From: Primula veris
Taxonomy: Eukaryota > Streptophyta > Magnoliopsida > Ericales > Primulaceae
NCBI GenBank assembly: GCA_963682055.1
Contig: OY821747.1
Coordinates: 28,952,126 to 29,016,125, forward strand
Reading direction: 5' to 3'
DNA length: 64,000 nt
Shown here: positions 23,327 to 33,898 of the stretch, one piece after another
How positions within the stretch are numbered: the stretch's first letter is position 1
How the letters are laid out: every line of letters starts with the position of its first letter
Position numbers and translations under genes: made by a program
The notes under the pieces: model-generated
Told to the model about the DNA's origin: nothing
The model's input: only the letters and a program-made list of their open reading frames with translations
The model's database searches: none

Positions 23327-23545
23327 TTGTTCTTTCGGGGGATTAGGTGTGAGAAGCAAGTGGATACAGAAACTCAGCCTGATGAATCGTTTGAATATTC
23401 TCATGTCCAGGGTCGTGCAGTTCTTCATCGGGGTCGTCATCGATATGGTGCTAAAGCCATCACATCTGGCCACAGGATTAATTTGCTACTGTGGTGCAGA
23501 AGTTCTGTCTTCAGAGAGTTGAGAAAATATCAGTTTGAAAGGATC
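23327..23545 (+). pseudogene. 2OG-Fe(II) oxygenase (PKHD-type) 3' fragment
   Basis: The plus frame encodes FFRGIRCEKQVDTETQPDES, EYSHVQGRAVLHRGRHRYGA and SGHRINLLLWCRSSVFREL. These are the distal catalytic segment of plant prolyl-4-hydroxylase-like 2-oxoglutarate oxygenases: a distal-His LHRGRHR block followed by an SGHR Arg that binds 2-oxoglutarate, and WCRSS. The N-terminal two thirds, including the HxD metal site, is absent, so the piece cannot be active. The reading continues about 18 codons with unrelated sequence. The paralogue at 51299-51462/57375-57440 is split by a copia element. Confidence 0.8.
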
Positions 23546-24255
23546 TCCAGTTCTGAAATCACTGAAAAGAAACTACATTCTAAACCAAAGGTGACTTGAG
23601 GAGAAAATTAAATAGACAACGTAATCTGAAGTAAGAAAAAAGAAAAAATCCAGAGTAAGAAAAAATAAAAGCTAAGAGCCAAAAAAAATTATTTCATGTA
23701 GCAACTTAATTTAAGAGATTTTTACTATGAAAAATAGTTTTCTTATAGAACATAACTCAAAATTCCTTAAGAGTCATGGAATGACAATCTAACTACCAGA
23801 GGAATCTTTCGCAACAACTCCACAGACAACCCGCAAAAAAAGGTAAGAACTAAATTCGTTTTAGCGTCTTATTTACTACAATCTGTTTGCAAGTTTGTAT
23901 TCTTATGAAAGAATTTAATGTCTTGATTAGAACAAAAGGCAATAGATCATAATAAAGTACCTTAAAAGAGATATAGACATATCTTTAGTAAAAAAACTAT
24001 TCTTCCTTAATAACAAAGTCGGGTAAAGTTAAGAGGACAGAAGAGCAAATGCCGGTACAAAGTAACTTCACTCTTTTAGTACCCATGATAGTAACCCAAA
24101 ATAACTGTCTACGAAAGTGATTTATAAAAAGGCAAGATTACAAATTACCATCAAAAAATTAAAACTACTTTGAAAGTAACGTTTATTTCACTACTTAAAT
24201 AGGCAAGATTTAAAACATCTCAAAATAGTATAATAATCGGGGAGTATATATTTAA

Positions 24256-24524
24256 CATTTCCATTCTCAAGTTTGGAAATGCAACAAGGGCAATGCCAGT
24301 TTCCTTGAGCAACCCTCATAAGTAGGGTTTAAGCAATACATGTGATATTCCTCATCACACGTATCACATAGGAGCACAAGGTCATCGTTTTTGTCAATTC
24401 CGCATATTTTGCAAATATTTTCCTCCCAAGGAGCTTTCGGTAATATACAGGAAGAGATGACAAACTCATGTACTTCTTTTTTCCGCTCTGGGGTTAAGCA
24501 TGCCAATCTTGGATATCCGACAGG
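24256..24524 (-). pseudogene. MBD9-like PHD-finger exon, copy 1
   Basis: After a TAATGCAG acceptor (ending 24525) the minus frame gives [20 protein letters not shown] then [19 protein letters not shown], the first six ligands of a C4HC3 PHD finger. The 'PKAPWE...CK(I/V)CG(V/I)[19 protein letters not shown]' form is that of plant MBD9-type proteins. After CLNP the frame shifts by one base; the other frame carries GNWHCPCC with the last two cysteines. The donor here (AATGTTAAAT) is weaker than in copy 2. The same frameshift in both copies shows that this was a pseudogene before duplication. Confidence 0.75.
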
Positions 24525-24908
24525 CTGCATTAGCAAAATTAAATTAACATTTGTGAGATCTGACGAGAACTGGATTTCAGAACAGGACCTTATAGTATAG
24601 TATCTAATTATCTATAGCTAACAATAAATGGAATTTGGTTAATGCCTGAAGGGATAGATATACAAAAAAAATTGATATTTTTGTTGCCCTAGTCTTCTGG
24701 AACATATTGACCAGCTCCGTAACCATGTAAAATTACTTGGCCTCAGGTTCAAATAATAATTTTATATATTGCCAGTTTAAACTTTGTAATAAAGAACACT
24801 GAGAAGTGATAAGAAAATGAAGCAATCTACGCAACAGTATAGCAGAAGTATAATCCCAGTCTGCTAAATATCAGACAAATATCTAAATATACTCAGACAA
24901 ATATCTAA

Positions 24909-25331
24909 ATATTCGGATGGTTTGTAGGAGCAGATGATTACAATTCCGAAGGGGTTATTGGAGAGTATTTGCAAAGGGTGCGGGAATTAAGGACTATATG
25001 TGATATTGTTGAGCAATCTTCCGAAGATAGATATAAAGTTGGTGCTAATTTAGCTAACCAAACAGACATGAAAAATGAAGATCTGAGTGAGTTGCAAGAT
25101 ATGTACAATGAAAAAATGCTTTCTTTGAGTAGGATGATTGATGAAAAAGATTCCTTACACGCAGCTTTTGTTGAAGAAACAAGGAAGACGCAGAGCCTTA
25201 CTCGAGATCCTGTCAGAAGAGTGTTAGATGAGCAAGAGATGTTAAGTCAAGAACTAGAAGCTAAAAGGAAAGAGTTGGACAACTGGGGTAAACAAGATGG
25301 AGTTGGCAATGAGTCAATAACTCAGTTATAG
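24909..25331 (+). pseudogene. IDN2/FDM-like (XS end plus coiled coil) fragment, copy 1
   Basis: The frame is open from 24909, after a stop at 24906. It reads FGWFVGADDYNSEGVIGEYL and ELRTICDIVEQSSEDRYKVG, then a coiled coil with EKMLSLSRMIDEKDSLHAAF and EETRKTQSLTRDPVRRVLDE. The order YGW.A..DDYNS.G.IGE.LR....LKT..DI followed by RM..EKD.L..A..EE.RK.Q.L.RD is that of IDN2/FDM/SGS3-like proteins of RNA-directed DNA methylation: C end of the XS domain, then coiled coil. The XH domain and the XS start are absent, and the last 20 codons diverge. It is on the opposite strand to the PHD exon. Confidence 0.75.
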
Positions 25332-25715
25332 ACAAATCCAACAAAAATGTTAAGATGAAAAAAGGCAATTAATGTCTTGATTACCTAAGGAAAAAAGGCA
25401 ACTGATCATATTAAGTACCGTAAAGAAGAATATACACATATCTTTAGTAAAAGACTATTCTCCATTAATAACAAAGTTGGATAAATTTGAGAAGAGTCAT
25501 GAAAAGCAAATGCAGGAGCAAAGTAATTACTTCATTCTTTTAGTACATGATCGTAAAACAATATAATATAACCTAGAGTACACAAACTGACTCAAAGAAC
25601 CGTTACGAAAAACCACTGTAGTATAAGTGGAATATTGAATATAGAACAACCCTAGAATCTAAGATTGCACCGCAATATGCATAAAAATACATAGAGCTCT
25701 ACGGTCAGTTAAATG

Positions 25716-25976
25716 TTATACAAACATCAAGTAAAAGAAATTAATCGAAGCATTACCTTGCGACCAGGCCATGTTATGAAATGCGATGAACAATGATCTT
25801 TCCATTGTGTCATTACTTAAGTATCGCCGTCTTTTATTTTTCTTCGAGATACTCCAGTTATGTCGAAAATTTAAGTCATTGCCGCCTTTTTTTACTATCA
25901 CAAAACGATTATAAAGATGTTTACTTTGCTTAAAAGAGCAATCTTTGCAACTTGGTAACACGAGAATTAATAACAA
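25716..25976 (-). pseudogene. Basic exon of unknown family, second copy
   Basis: The minus frame has FVIVKKGGNDLNFRHNWSIS, KKNKRRRYLSNDTMERSLFI and AFHNMAWSQ, then a CGCAAG|GTAATG donor near 25756. It is the counterpart of 17091-17336, with which it shares IVKKGG, RRR..YLSND and RSLFIAF. Length and indels differ between the copies. The function is not recognised; the conserved donor and basic run argue for a once-coding first exon. Confidence 0.45.
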
Positions 25977-26165
25977 ATCAAAGATCTACTCATTTATAAA
26001 AATGCATTCTATCATCATTTCTTGTAGATTGATTAACTATTACTCCTTTGATCTCAATTTAAGAAGGTTCGGAAACGTGGAAAATTATACGAGGAAAAGT
26101 TAAGCGTAGAAATTAGGCATCTAACTATGTAATAATATTTTTAATGTATATATTCGATATTTTGA

Positions 26166-26515
26166 TGTATAAAAAATTACACCCGGAAACTGCATGGATA
26201 AACCCTAAAGATTTCAAATTTCTTAGAACTTGTATCTCTTTGATAAAATGGGTAATAAATTATGGATACATATTATAATAAGCAGAATCTAATAAACAAA
26301 ACAAAACCCTAAGTCATTAAAGTGCATCCCACAAAGAAAAAAACTACACCCGGAAACTGCATGGATAAACCCTAAAAATTTCAATTTTTTGAGAACTTGT
26401 ATCTCTATGGTAAATGGAAAATAAATCATGGATACATATTAGACTAAGAAGAATCTGATGAACAAAACAAAACAAAACCCTTGATCATTAAGTGCATCAG
26501 AAAAAAAACTATACA
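26166..26515. repeat. Tandem duplication, ~173-bp unit x2
   Basis: The unit starting near ACACCCGGAAACTGCATGGA occurs at 26166-26338 and again at 26339-26515 with about 10% difference. A single copy is present at the equivalent place in copies b (about 10110) and c (about 17580), so the duplication is private to this unit. Confidence 0.8.
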
Positions 26516-26927
26516 TATTTTTAGATTGAGAGAGAGAGATTGAAAAGCTGCATTTTATTTTTACGAGGAAGTACAAATATGAGTGGTTTCGATAAGCTGC
26601 TATTTATAGAGTTTTAATAGTTTATATAAGCTAAACCCTAATTACGGCGGCTGTTCCATTTATATATATTGACTGAAAGTTGGGATTTATCCATGGTCTT
26701 ATGCACTAATAATAATTAAACAATTAAATTAGGCCCACTAAAATACCCAGGCTAGTTATATGCATTAAATATGTAAATTCATTTCTCACCTTTTTTTTTT
26801 TTTTTATTTCACTCTATTTCAATTGTATATCTTAAATTTTTTTATTTTTTTATTTATTTTTCACGTTTCGTTTTATCGTTTTGATTCCCATATTCGGTTT
26901 ACTTTGCGGAAACTCATGTGGTCCTGA

Positions 26928-27542
26928 TATGGGTGGTATCGGTTCGGAACCAAACTTTTTGACTACATACCGATAACATACCAAACTAGTTTTCTTTGAG
27001 AATTTTTATACCATTACCGAACCAAATTATTCAGTTGTTTCGGTTTGGTTTTGTTTTTATAGCAAATTTTAGAGTTTACAAGTGATGATAGAAAAATGGT
27101 GCGTATTGAGAAAAAAAAACATAATATAAAGTTTTAAAAGTAGTAGATTAAAAATATATATTTATTTATATTATTGTTACATTTCTCGTTTATTTGCATA
27201 AAATGGTAAATACTACTAGATCTTTCTAGTAAATGTTATAAAAAAAATGTTATAAGTATTCACTATAAAAAGTAATTTAAGTATATTATAACAATGTTAA
27301 TAATTAAGTGTATATAATAAGTATTTTAGTTTATTTGTCTATATAGTATATTTTAATATTTCGGTTTGAATCGGTACCATACCAAACTCACCAAACGAAT
27401 ACTGAAACCGAACCGATTTTCAAAGATCGGTTCATTTGTACCGTACCGTAATGTCGGTATACCAAACTTTTAGTACCGACTTGATTGGTTCGGCTCGAAA
27501 AGCGGTCGTTTGGTACAAGTCGGTACAAAAAAATCACCCCTA
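26928..27542. mobile_element. Non-autonomous hAT element, 615 bp
   Basis: It starts TATGGGTGG and ends CACCCCTA, an imperfect inverted terminus, and is flanked by the 8-bp duplication GGTCCTGA at 26920-26927 and 27543-27550. Both subterminal regions are full of CGGTTCGG/CCGAACC words in both directions. The related locus at 20865-20900 (ACAACTGAGGTCTGACAAAT) lacks the insertion. No transposase frame. Confidence 0.85.
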
Positions 27543-27748
27543 GGTCCTGAGTCGCCTGACAAATAAAACTTTAATAAACTGTCAAAAACTAAAAACACTA
27601 ATCGCGCTTGCTATTAAATTAAAATTCTAAAATACTATTGTTGTGTCCACTACTAGCCCACTCAAAAAATTTCTCCTCTCTATGGAAGTTGTCGGGACTT
27701 AAACCTGATGTTAAACGGCAAACAACCGTTTTTCGTTGTTATGCATAT

Positions 27749-28911
27749 TGTTAGAACCAGATTTCTGGTCTATATATTGTTTATTGTCTATTGGTTTTCA
27801 CTAAATAAATCCTAACTGTTGTTAAGAACTAAGACAGTATTGACAGGTTTCAAGTACCAGTTGCAACCTCAGTTGCAACCTACTAAGTCAGTAGTGACAG
27901 GTTTCAAGTACTAGTTGCAACCTCAGTTGCAACCACTAGTTCCAACCTGCTGGTAAGCAGAATTCTGTCTTATTCTATAAATCTGCATAGCTGTCATTTA
28001 TTGTTTATTAATTGTTCTACAGCATGCAAGATATATTCTCATATGATTCTAAAAGGTTAATATGCGTTTATTGAGAATATCAAAGTGGTAAGGAAAGATT
28101 TCCTAAAAGATATAAAGAGATTAGTTATGTTTCCTTTACATTTATAATTCTATATCTCTATTCTTATACTAATCTTTATCACTTATTTCAATATTTGTTC
28201 CTTATCAATTCAGTATGATATGTTTAAAGATTGAATAAAATTAGGAGTTAATGTTTTACATGAATACTTAAAAGATATCTTTCCAAGATATGATCTTTTT
28301 ATATGTTTCCTAGTTATAGGAAAATACTAACTCCTACAATCAAGCTGGTTATTAAACAGGTATCAACCAATGATGATTGGAGTCAATCCACGCTGAAGAA
28401 TCACGTAATGCTTGGAAAGATTGAAGCCAATCATTAAAGTCAAAAGCAATCACAAAAGACCTTCAAGATAGAAGATTGTTTTTACTTATATAAGTTGATA
28501 ACTTAGCTTGTAAAATGGGTGTGTTCTAAATTATAAAGAACTTATTTTCTAGAGAGAATACACGTGAGCTTTAAAAAGAAAACAATGGTGGGATGCCATT
28601 GATTTATAAGTGATAGTTATAGAGTAGGAGCAATATAGAGATAGGCAGAAAAACCTAGAGGGAGTCTAAGTGTTTTTTGTTAAGACTTGAGTCCTATATT
28701 GTAAGCTTTTTATAATATCATAATCTGGGTAAGTGTCTCGGAGACGTAGCCTAGTTAGGTGAACTCCGTTGTTAAATGTGCTTGTGATCTATTTTAAGTA
28801 CATTTAACTTTTTACAGTTCTGTTCATTTATACTTAGGTTCCAACTGTGGTTGCAACATCACTTGGAACCTAACTGCGTAACTGCGACTAGAACAGCGGA
28901 TAGGAATTTCA
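27749..28911 (+). repeat. 5' LTR of Sirevirus element
   Basis: It begins TGTTAGAACCAG and ends AGGAATTTCA, 1,163 bp. The first 200 bases hold repeated AGTTGCAACC words (27859, 27871, 27913, 27925), a perfect inverted palindrome core GTTGCAAC. A related GGTTCCAAC...GTTGGAACC-type pair lies near the 3' end (28837-28872). Confidence 0.95.
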
Positions 28912-28913
28912 AT

Positions 28914-28925
28914 TGGTATCAGAGC
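28914..28925 (+). promoter_or_regulatory. tRNA-iMet primer binding site
   Basis: TGGTATCAGAGC begins two bases after the LTR and is the standard complement of the 3' end of plant initiator-Met tRNA used by most plant copia elements. Confidence 0.95.
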
Positions 28926-28970
28926 TTCACACTAGATCTTACTTAGTGTGGATCCTGTGTTCTAGTAACA

Positions 28971-29546
28971 ATGGACTTAATGAGGGAAGGAAACGCTTTC
29001 AACAAACCTCCATTGCTTGAAGGAGGAGTAAACTATGGAGTATGGAAAATCAGAATGAGGTCCTTCATCAAACAGCAGAATGAACATGCATGGAAAACTG
29101 TTATGTATGGATGGGAGGCTCCAACTACCATTGATAGTGAAGGAGAACTGGTTCTTATACCTGAAGACAGATGGTCTGCTGATGAAGACAGAAAATCAAG
29201 TGCCAACTCAACAGCCATAAACTTGATTTTTGCTGGTGTAACTCTCAGTGTATTCAGGTATATCTCTCATTGTGAAACAGCTAAAGAGGCATGGGATATT
29301 TTGCAAGTTACTTTTGAAGGAACTATTAAAGTAAAAGCTTTCAAACTTCAACAGTTAACTACTCAATTTGAAAACTTAAGAATGGAGGAAGATGAAAACA
29401 TTGAACAATTTAATGGTAGAATCTGCCACATTGCTCATCAAGCTGGAGCCTTAGGTGAAAAATACAGTGATGCTAAACTTGTTAAGAAAACTCTTAGGTC
29501 ACTCCCAGAAAGGTTTGAAATTAAGGTTACAGCTATTGAAGAATAA
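28971..29546 (+). pseudogene. Sirevirus gag, N-terminal part
   Basis: ATG at 28971 lies 46 bases after the primer site. The 191-codon frame begins with PPLLEGGVNYGVWKIRMRSF and includes the KEAWDILQ and EDENIEQFNGRI motifs of the copia gag (UBN2/Retrotran_gag_2 family). TAA at 29544-29546 ends it, but the same protein continues in the frame two bases on (TDLDNLKLEELIGNLSTHEL), so the stop is due to a frameshift at about 29544. The gag forms the particle core. Confidence 0.9.
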
Positions 29547-31018
29547 CAGACTTAGATAATCTTAAACTTGAAGAACTTATAGGAAATCTAAGCACTCATG
29601 AGCTAAAATTCTTTAAACATAAAAGACCAGAAAAGGGAATAGCATTTCAAGCTAAGAAATCTGAATCTAATGTCTGTGATAAAATGAGTGATGAAGAACA
29701 GCTAGCTTTCTTTGCTAAAAAGGTTTACAAAAAGTTTTATAAGAAAAAGGAGGATGATACTGGTTCTTCTAAAAACTTTCAGAAAAGGGATAACCAATTT
29801 AAGACAGAATCTAGGTTCAATAATAACTCTACAGGAAAGTGGAATTCTAAAGAGAAGGATAACAAAGATTACAAGCCTAAAGAGATTCAGTATAGAGAAT
29901 GTAGAGGTTTTGGTCACATTCAGGCTGAGTGTGCAAATACTTTAAAAAGAAACAAAAATGCTTATATAATCACTCATAGTGACAGTGATTCTGAGAGCAA
30001 CAGTGATGAAGAGGATAATTCTAACTTTGTTTTTTTTATGGGAATAATCACTGAAAAAGAACCTACTTATGAAAGTGACTGTGAGCATGTTTCAACCGTA
30101 GTTACAACTGCTCTTGAAACCTATAGTAGTGATGAGGAAGAACCTTCTGATGAAAACATTACTAAGCAATACCTTGTTCTTTATGAAAAGTATAAATGTC
30201 TGAGTAAACAAACCTTGATCATAAGCAAACTAAATGTTAATCTAAAGGATGAGGTTAAAAGTCTTACTGAGAAGCTTAAACTACAACTGGCTGAACTTAC
30301 TGAAACTAAAAAGATAATAAAACTGCTGAATGTTTCTGCTTCAGATAAATTAGATGACATGCTGTCATATTCTAGAGGCTCTAAAGATATCAGTGGTCTA
30401 GGTTACTATGGTGGTAAAAGTACAGGAAAAACTACTTTTATTGAAGCTGTTGCTAAAGCTAAAACTCATGATTTTGACAATAAGGTTAGAAGCTCAGTTG
30501 CAACCAAAGTTGCAACCATGAATAAACTGAATAGCTTTAGGGATAAAAATAACTTTAGGTTGAAGCTGTGTAATTTCTGTAAAAAACTTGGTCATTCTAA
30601 AATCCAGTGTTATTTAAAAAGAAACAGAAAGTATATTTCCCAGAAAACCTGGTTGGGTTCTGTCAATAAAAAATTGAAATGGGTCTGGAAAGTTAAAGAA
30701 AAAGCCACCTTAATTGCTAACAACAAAGCTGTTATTAACTCTTTGAATGCTGTTACTTCTAATGATTGGTATTTTGACAGTGGTTGCTCCAAGCACATGA
30801 TAGGTACTGCAAGTCTCCTAAAAAATGTCACCATTCTTACAGGTAACACTGTTGTGTTTGGAGGTGGAGATACAGGTAAAATTGTTGGTAAAGGTACCTT
30901 AAACAAACCTGGAATGCCTAATATTGAGGATGTTTTTCTTGTAGATGGTCTAAAAGCTAATCTTATTAGTATCAGTCAACTCTGTGATAATAAAATGACT
31001 GTTAAATTTGACAAATAA
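29547..31018 (+). pseudogene. Sirevirus gag C-terminus and protease
   Basis: The frame is open from the frameshift at 29546 to TAA at 31016-31018. A first zinc knuckle at about 29890-29940 reads ECRGFGHIQAEC, but its first ligand Cys is Tyr. The second at about 30568-30610 (CNFCKKLGHSKIQC) is complete. The aspartic protease active site DSGCSKHM follows at about 30775. A long acidic, Ser-rich stretch lies between knuckle 1 and knuckle 2. The stop at 31016 sits in frame with the continuing polyprotein, so it is a point nonsense change. Confidence 0.9.
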
Positions 31019-31648
31019 AGGTGTCTAATTACCAATCTTAACAATGATTTAATCATGACTGGAGTTAGATCAACCAACAGCTGCTATGTGTTTGAAAAAG
31101 CTGAAAAAAAATTGCCTCAAAGTAGGTGTAATCAAGCCATTACTAATAATGTAGATATTTGGCATAAAAGGCTTGGGTATGTGAATTACAAAACTTTAGA
31201 TAAGTTTGTTAAAAAGGAATTGATAAGAGGAATTCCTAAACTTAGTGCTAAAACTCAAAGTGTCTGTGGTGATTGTGCTATAGGCAAACAAACCAAAAGT
31301 ATTCACAAAAGTACTAGTCAAATCTACACTAAGAGAGTCTTAGAACTTCTTCATATTGACTTGATGGGTCCTATGCAAACTGCTAGTATAGGTGGTAAGA
31401 AGTACATTTTGGTAGTTGTAGATGACTTCTCTAGATACTCTTGGGTAGTGTTCTTAAAGGATAAGTCTGAAACTTTTGAACTGTTCAAAACTCTATGCTT
31501 AAAACTGCAACTTGAAAAGGGTTCCACTAGTGGTAATATTGCTAGGATTAGAAGTGATCATGGAACTGAATTTGAAAACATCAAGTTTAGAGAATTCTGC
31601 AACTCGTTAGGTATAAGTCATGAGTTCTCTGCTCCTAAGACTCCATAG
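31019..31648 (+). pseudogene. Sirevirus integrase, N-terminal part
   Basis: Same frame as the preceding segment. The zinc-binding part reads WHKRLGYVNY...CGDC, where the second His of the HHCC site is Tyr. The catalytic core shows HIDLMGPM (first Asp) and VVDDFSRYSW; RSDHGTEFEN (second Asp) follows. TAG at 31646-31648 replaces a glutamine codon in the PQQNG motif. Integrase would join the element's cDNA into host DNA; with a lost His and the stop this copy should be dead. Confidence 0.9.
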
Positions 31649-33898
31649 CAAAATGGCATAGTTGAAAGGAAAAATAGAACCATTCAGGAAATGGCTAGAG
31701 TAATGCTTAACTCTAAGAAACTTGCCAACAGATTTTGGGCTGAAGCTGTTAATACTGCCTGTCATATAGTTAATAGAGTTTATATTACTAAAGGTACTTC
31801 CATGACAGCTTATGAAATATGGAAAGGTAGAAAACCCAATGTTAAGTATTTTCAAGTCTTTGGATGTGTTTGCTACATTCTCAGAGATAGAGAGCATCTT
31901 GGTAAATTTGACTCTAAAAGTGATAAAGGGATTTTTCTTGGTTATGCTCAAAATAGTAGAGCATTTAGAGTCTTCAATCAAAGAACAAACTGTGTTATGG
32001 AATCTTATAATGTGTTATTTGATGACCTAAAAACTGTTGATGAGATTACAGGTGATGATGAACAGCCTGAGATTGCAGAAAAAGAGAAAGAAGAAACTCA
32101 ACAAACAGGAAGTCCCAGAGTGGTTGGAAGTCCAGTTGCAACTGAGGCTACAACTGAGGTTGGAACCGCAGTTGAAACCCAGAATGCTGCTGAGTCTGAA
32201 GAAGAAGAAGAAAGTTCTCATGTTCAGTCAACTAGCAGGCCTCGCTATGTAAGGACTCAGAAAAATCATTCTCTTGACAATGTCATAGGAGAAGTAGCTT
32301 CAGGTATGAAAACCAGAGGTAAAAGAAATAATGTTGTTCACTTTGCTTGTTATATTTCTCAGTTAGAACCTAAGAATATAAAAGAAGCTCTAGAAGATAG
32401 TGAATGGATTTTAGCTATGCAGGATGAATTGTCTCAATTTGAGAGAAATGATGTATGGACTTTAGTACCCAGACCTTCTAATAAAAATGTTATAGGGACT
32501 AAATGGATTTTTAGAAATAAAAGTGATGAGGATGGAGTGATTATCAGGAATAAAGCTAGGTTGGTAGCTCAGGGTTATACACAAATTGAGGGAATTGACT
32601 TTGATGAAACCTTTGCTCCTGTAGCTAGAATTGAATCCATTAGAATGCTATTATCTCTTGCATGTCTGTATGATTTTAAACTGTTTCAACTTGACATAAA
32701 GAGTGCTTTTCTGAATGGTGTGATTAATGAAGAGGTTTATGTCTGTCAACCTAAGGGATTTGAAGATCCTAACTTTCCTGAACATGTTTATTTGCTGAAA
32801 AAGGCCTTGTATGGTCTTAAGCAAGCTCCTAGAGCTTGGTATGATAGATTAACCAAGTTTTTGCTTGAAAAAGGTTTTAACAGAGGGGGAGTTGATAAAA
32901 CTCTGTTTACCAAGAAAACTACAAAGGATATAATAATTGCTCAAATCTATGTTGATGACATTGTTTTTGGCTCAACTTCTAATAAAAGGATAGAAGAATT
33001 CATTTCTGATATGAAGAATGAATTTGAAATGAGTGGTGGAGGTGAATTGACTTACTTTCTAGGATTGCAAGTTAAACAGAATGAGAAAGGGATTTTTCTA
33101 TGTCAGAGTAAGTATGCAGACAATCTTGTTAAGAAGTTTGGTCTAAGTGAGAGTAAAGAAAAGAGAACCCCTATGAGTACTACCCTTAAACTGTCTAAAA
33201 ATGATAAAGGAAAAAGTGTCTGTCCCGGTCTTTATAGATCCATGATTGGAAGTTTGCTGTATTTAACTGCTAGTAGACCAGACCTTTGCTTAAGTGTAGG
33301 AGTTTGTGCCAGATATCAAGCAAATCCTTTAGAACCTCATCTTCTAGCTGTCAAAAGAATTCTAAGGTATGTAAAAGGAACACCTCATCTAGGCCTATGG
33401 TATTCTAAAGATACAAACCATTTTCTTAGTGGCTACTGTGATGCAGATTGGGCAGGTAATATAGATGATAGAAAGAGTACTTCTGGTGGCTGTTTTTATT
33501 TTGGAAACAACCTTGTTTCTTGGTTCAGTAAAAAGCAAAATTGCATATCTTTATCTACTGCTGAAGCAGAATATGTTGCAGCTGGAAGTGGATGCACTCA
33601 ACTAATTTGGATGAAACAGATGTTAACTGATTATAATGTTAAACAAGAAATATTAACTCTGTTTTGTGATAACAAAAGTGCTATAGACTTAGCTAAAAAT
33701 CCAGTTCAACATTCCAAAACCAAACATATTGATCTAAGGCATCATTTTATAAGAGAACTAGTTGAAGAAAAGAGCTTAATTTTAGAACATGTTTCAACTG
33801 AAAGACAATTAGCAGATATTTTCACAAAACCCCTTGATACAAACAAGTTTGAATCATTAAGAAGTGACATAGGGGTATGTCATTATCAATCTAATTGA
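31649..33898 (+). pseudogene. Sirevirus integrase end, RT and RNase H
   Basis: Continues in the same frame after the TAG. It opens with the catalytic Glu motif NGIVERKNRT, then a low-complexity linker with VATEATTEVGTAVE. The RT domain has WIFRNK, LDIKSAFLNG (about 32690) and YVDD (about 32949). RNase H follows with CDADWAG, STAEAEY and CDNKSAIDLA, then RHHFIRE, ending at TGA 33896-33898. All RT and RNase H catalytic residues I can identify are present, so this part is intact though separated from its start. Confidence 0.92.

Larger units (their letters stand above)
21120..25331. repeat. Segmental duplication, copy 1 (gene-fragment mosaic)
   Basis: This block matches 49220-51462 joined to 57375-59330, and its first kilobase also matches 40600-40751 joined to 47437-48240. 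It contains a CACTA-type MITE, a 2OG-oxygenase fragment, a PHD exon and an IDN2/FDM-like fragment on both strands. In this copy the oxygenase exon is uninterrupted. Order and orientation are the same in both full copies. Confidence 0.85.
25490..26900. repeat. Dispersed unit, copy d
   Basis: Homologous with 9270-10326 and 16735-18010 (markers AAGATTGCACCGCAATATGC, CGTTACGAAAAACC, GAAATGCGATGAACAATG). It ends in an AT-rich promoter-like region for the minus strand near 26600-26660, with a GAGAGAGAGA tract upstream of the exon. The part at 26760-26927 continues to match 20740-20900. Confidence 0.65.

Noticed and set aside
21120..25331. Helitron with TC...CTRR ends
   Set aside because: The gene-fragment content fits, but I could not find a convincing 3' hairpin plus CTRR and matching 5' TC at the edges shared by the two copies.
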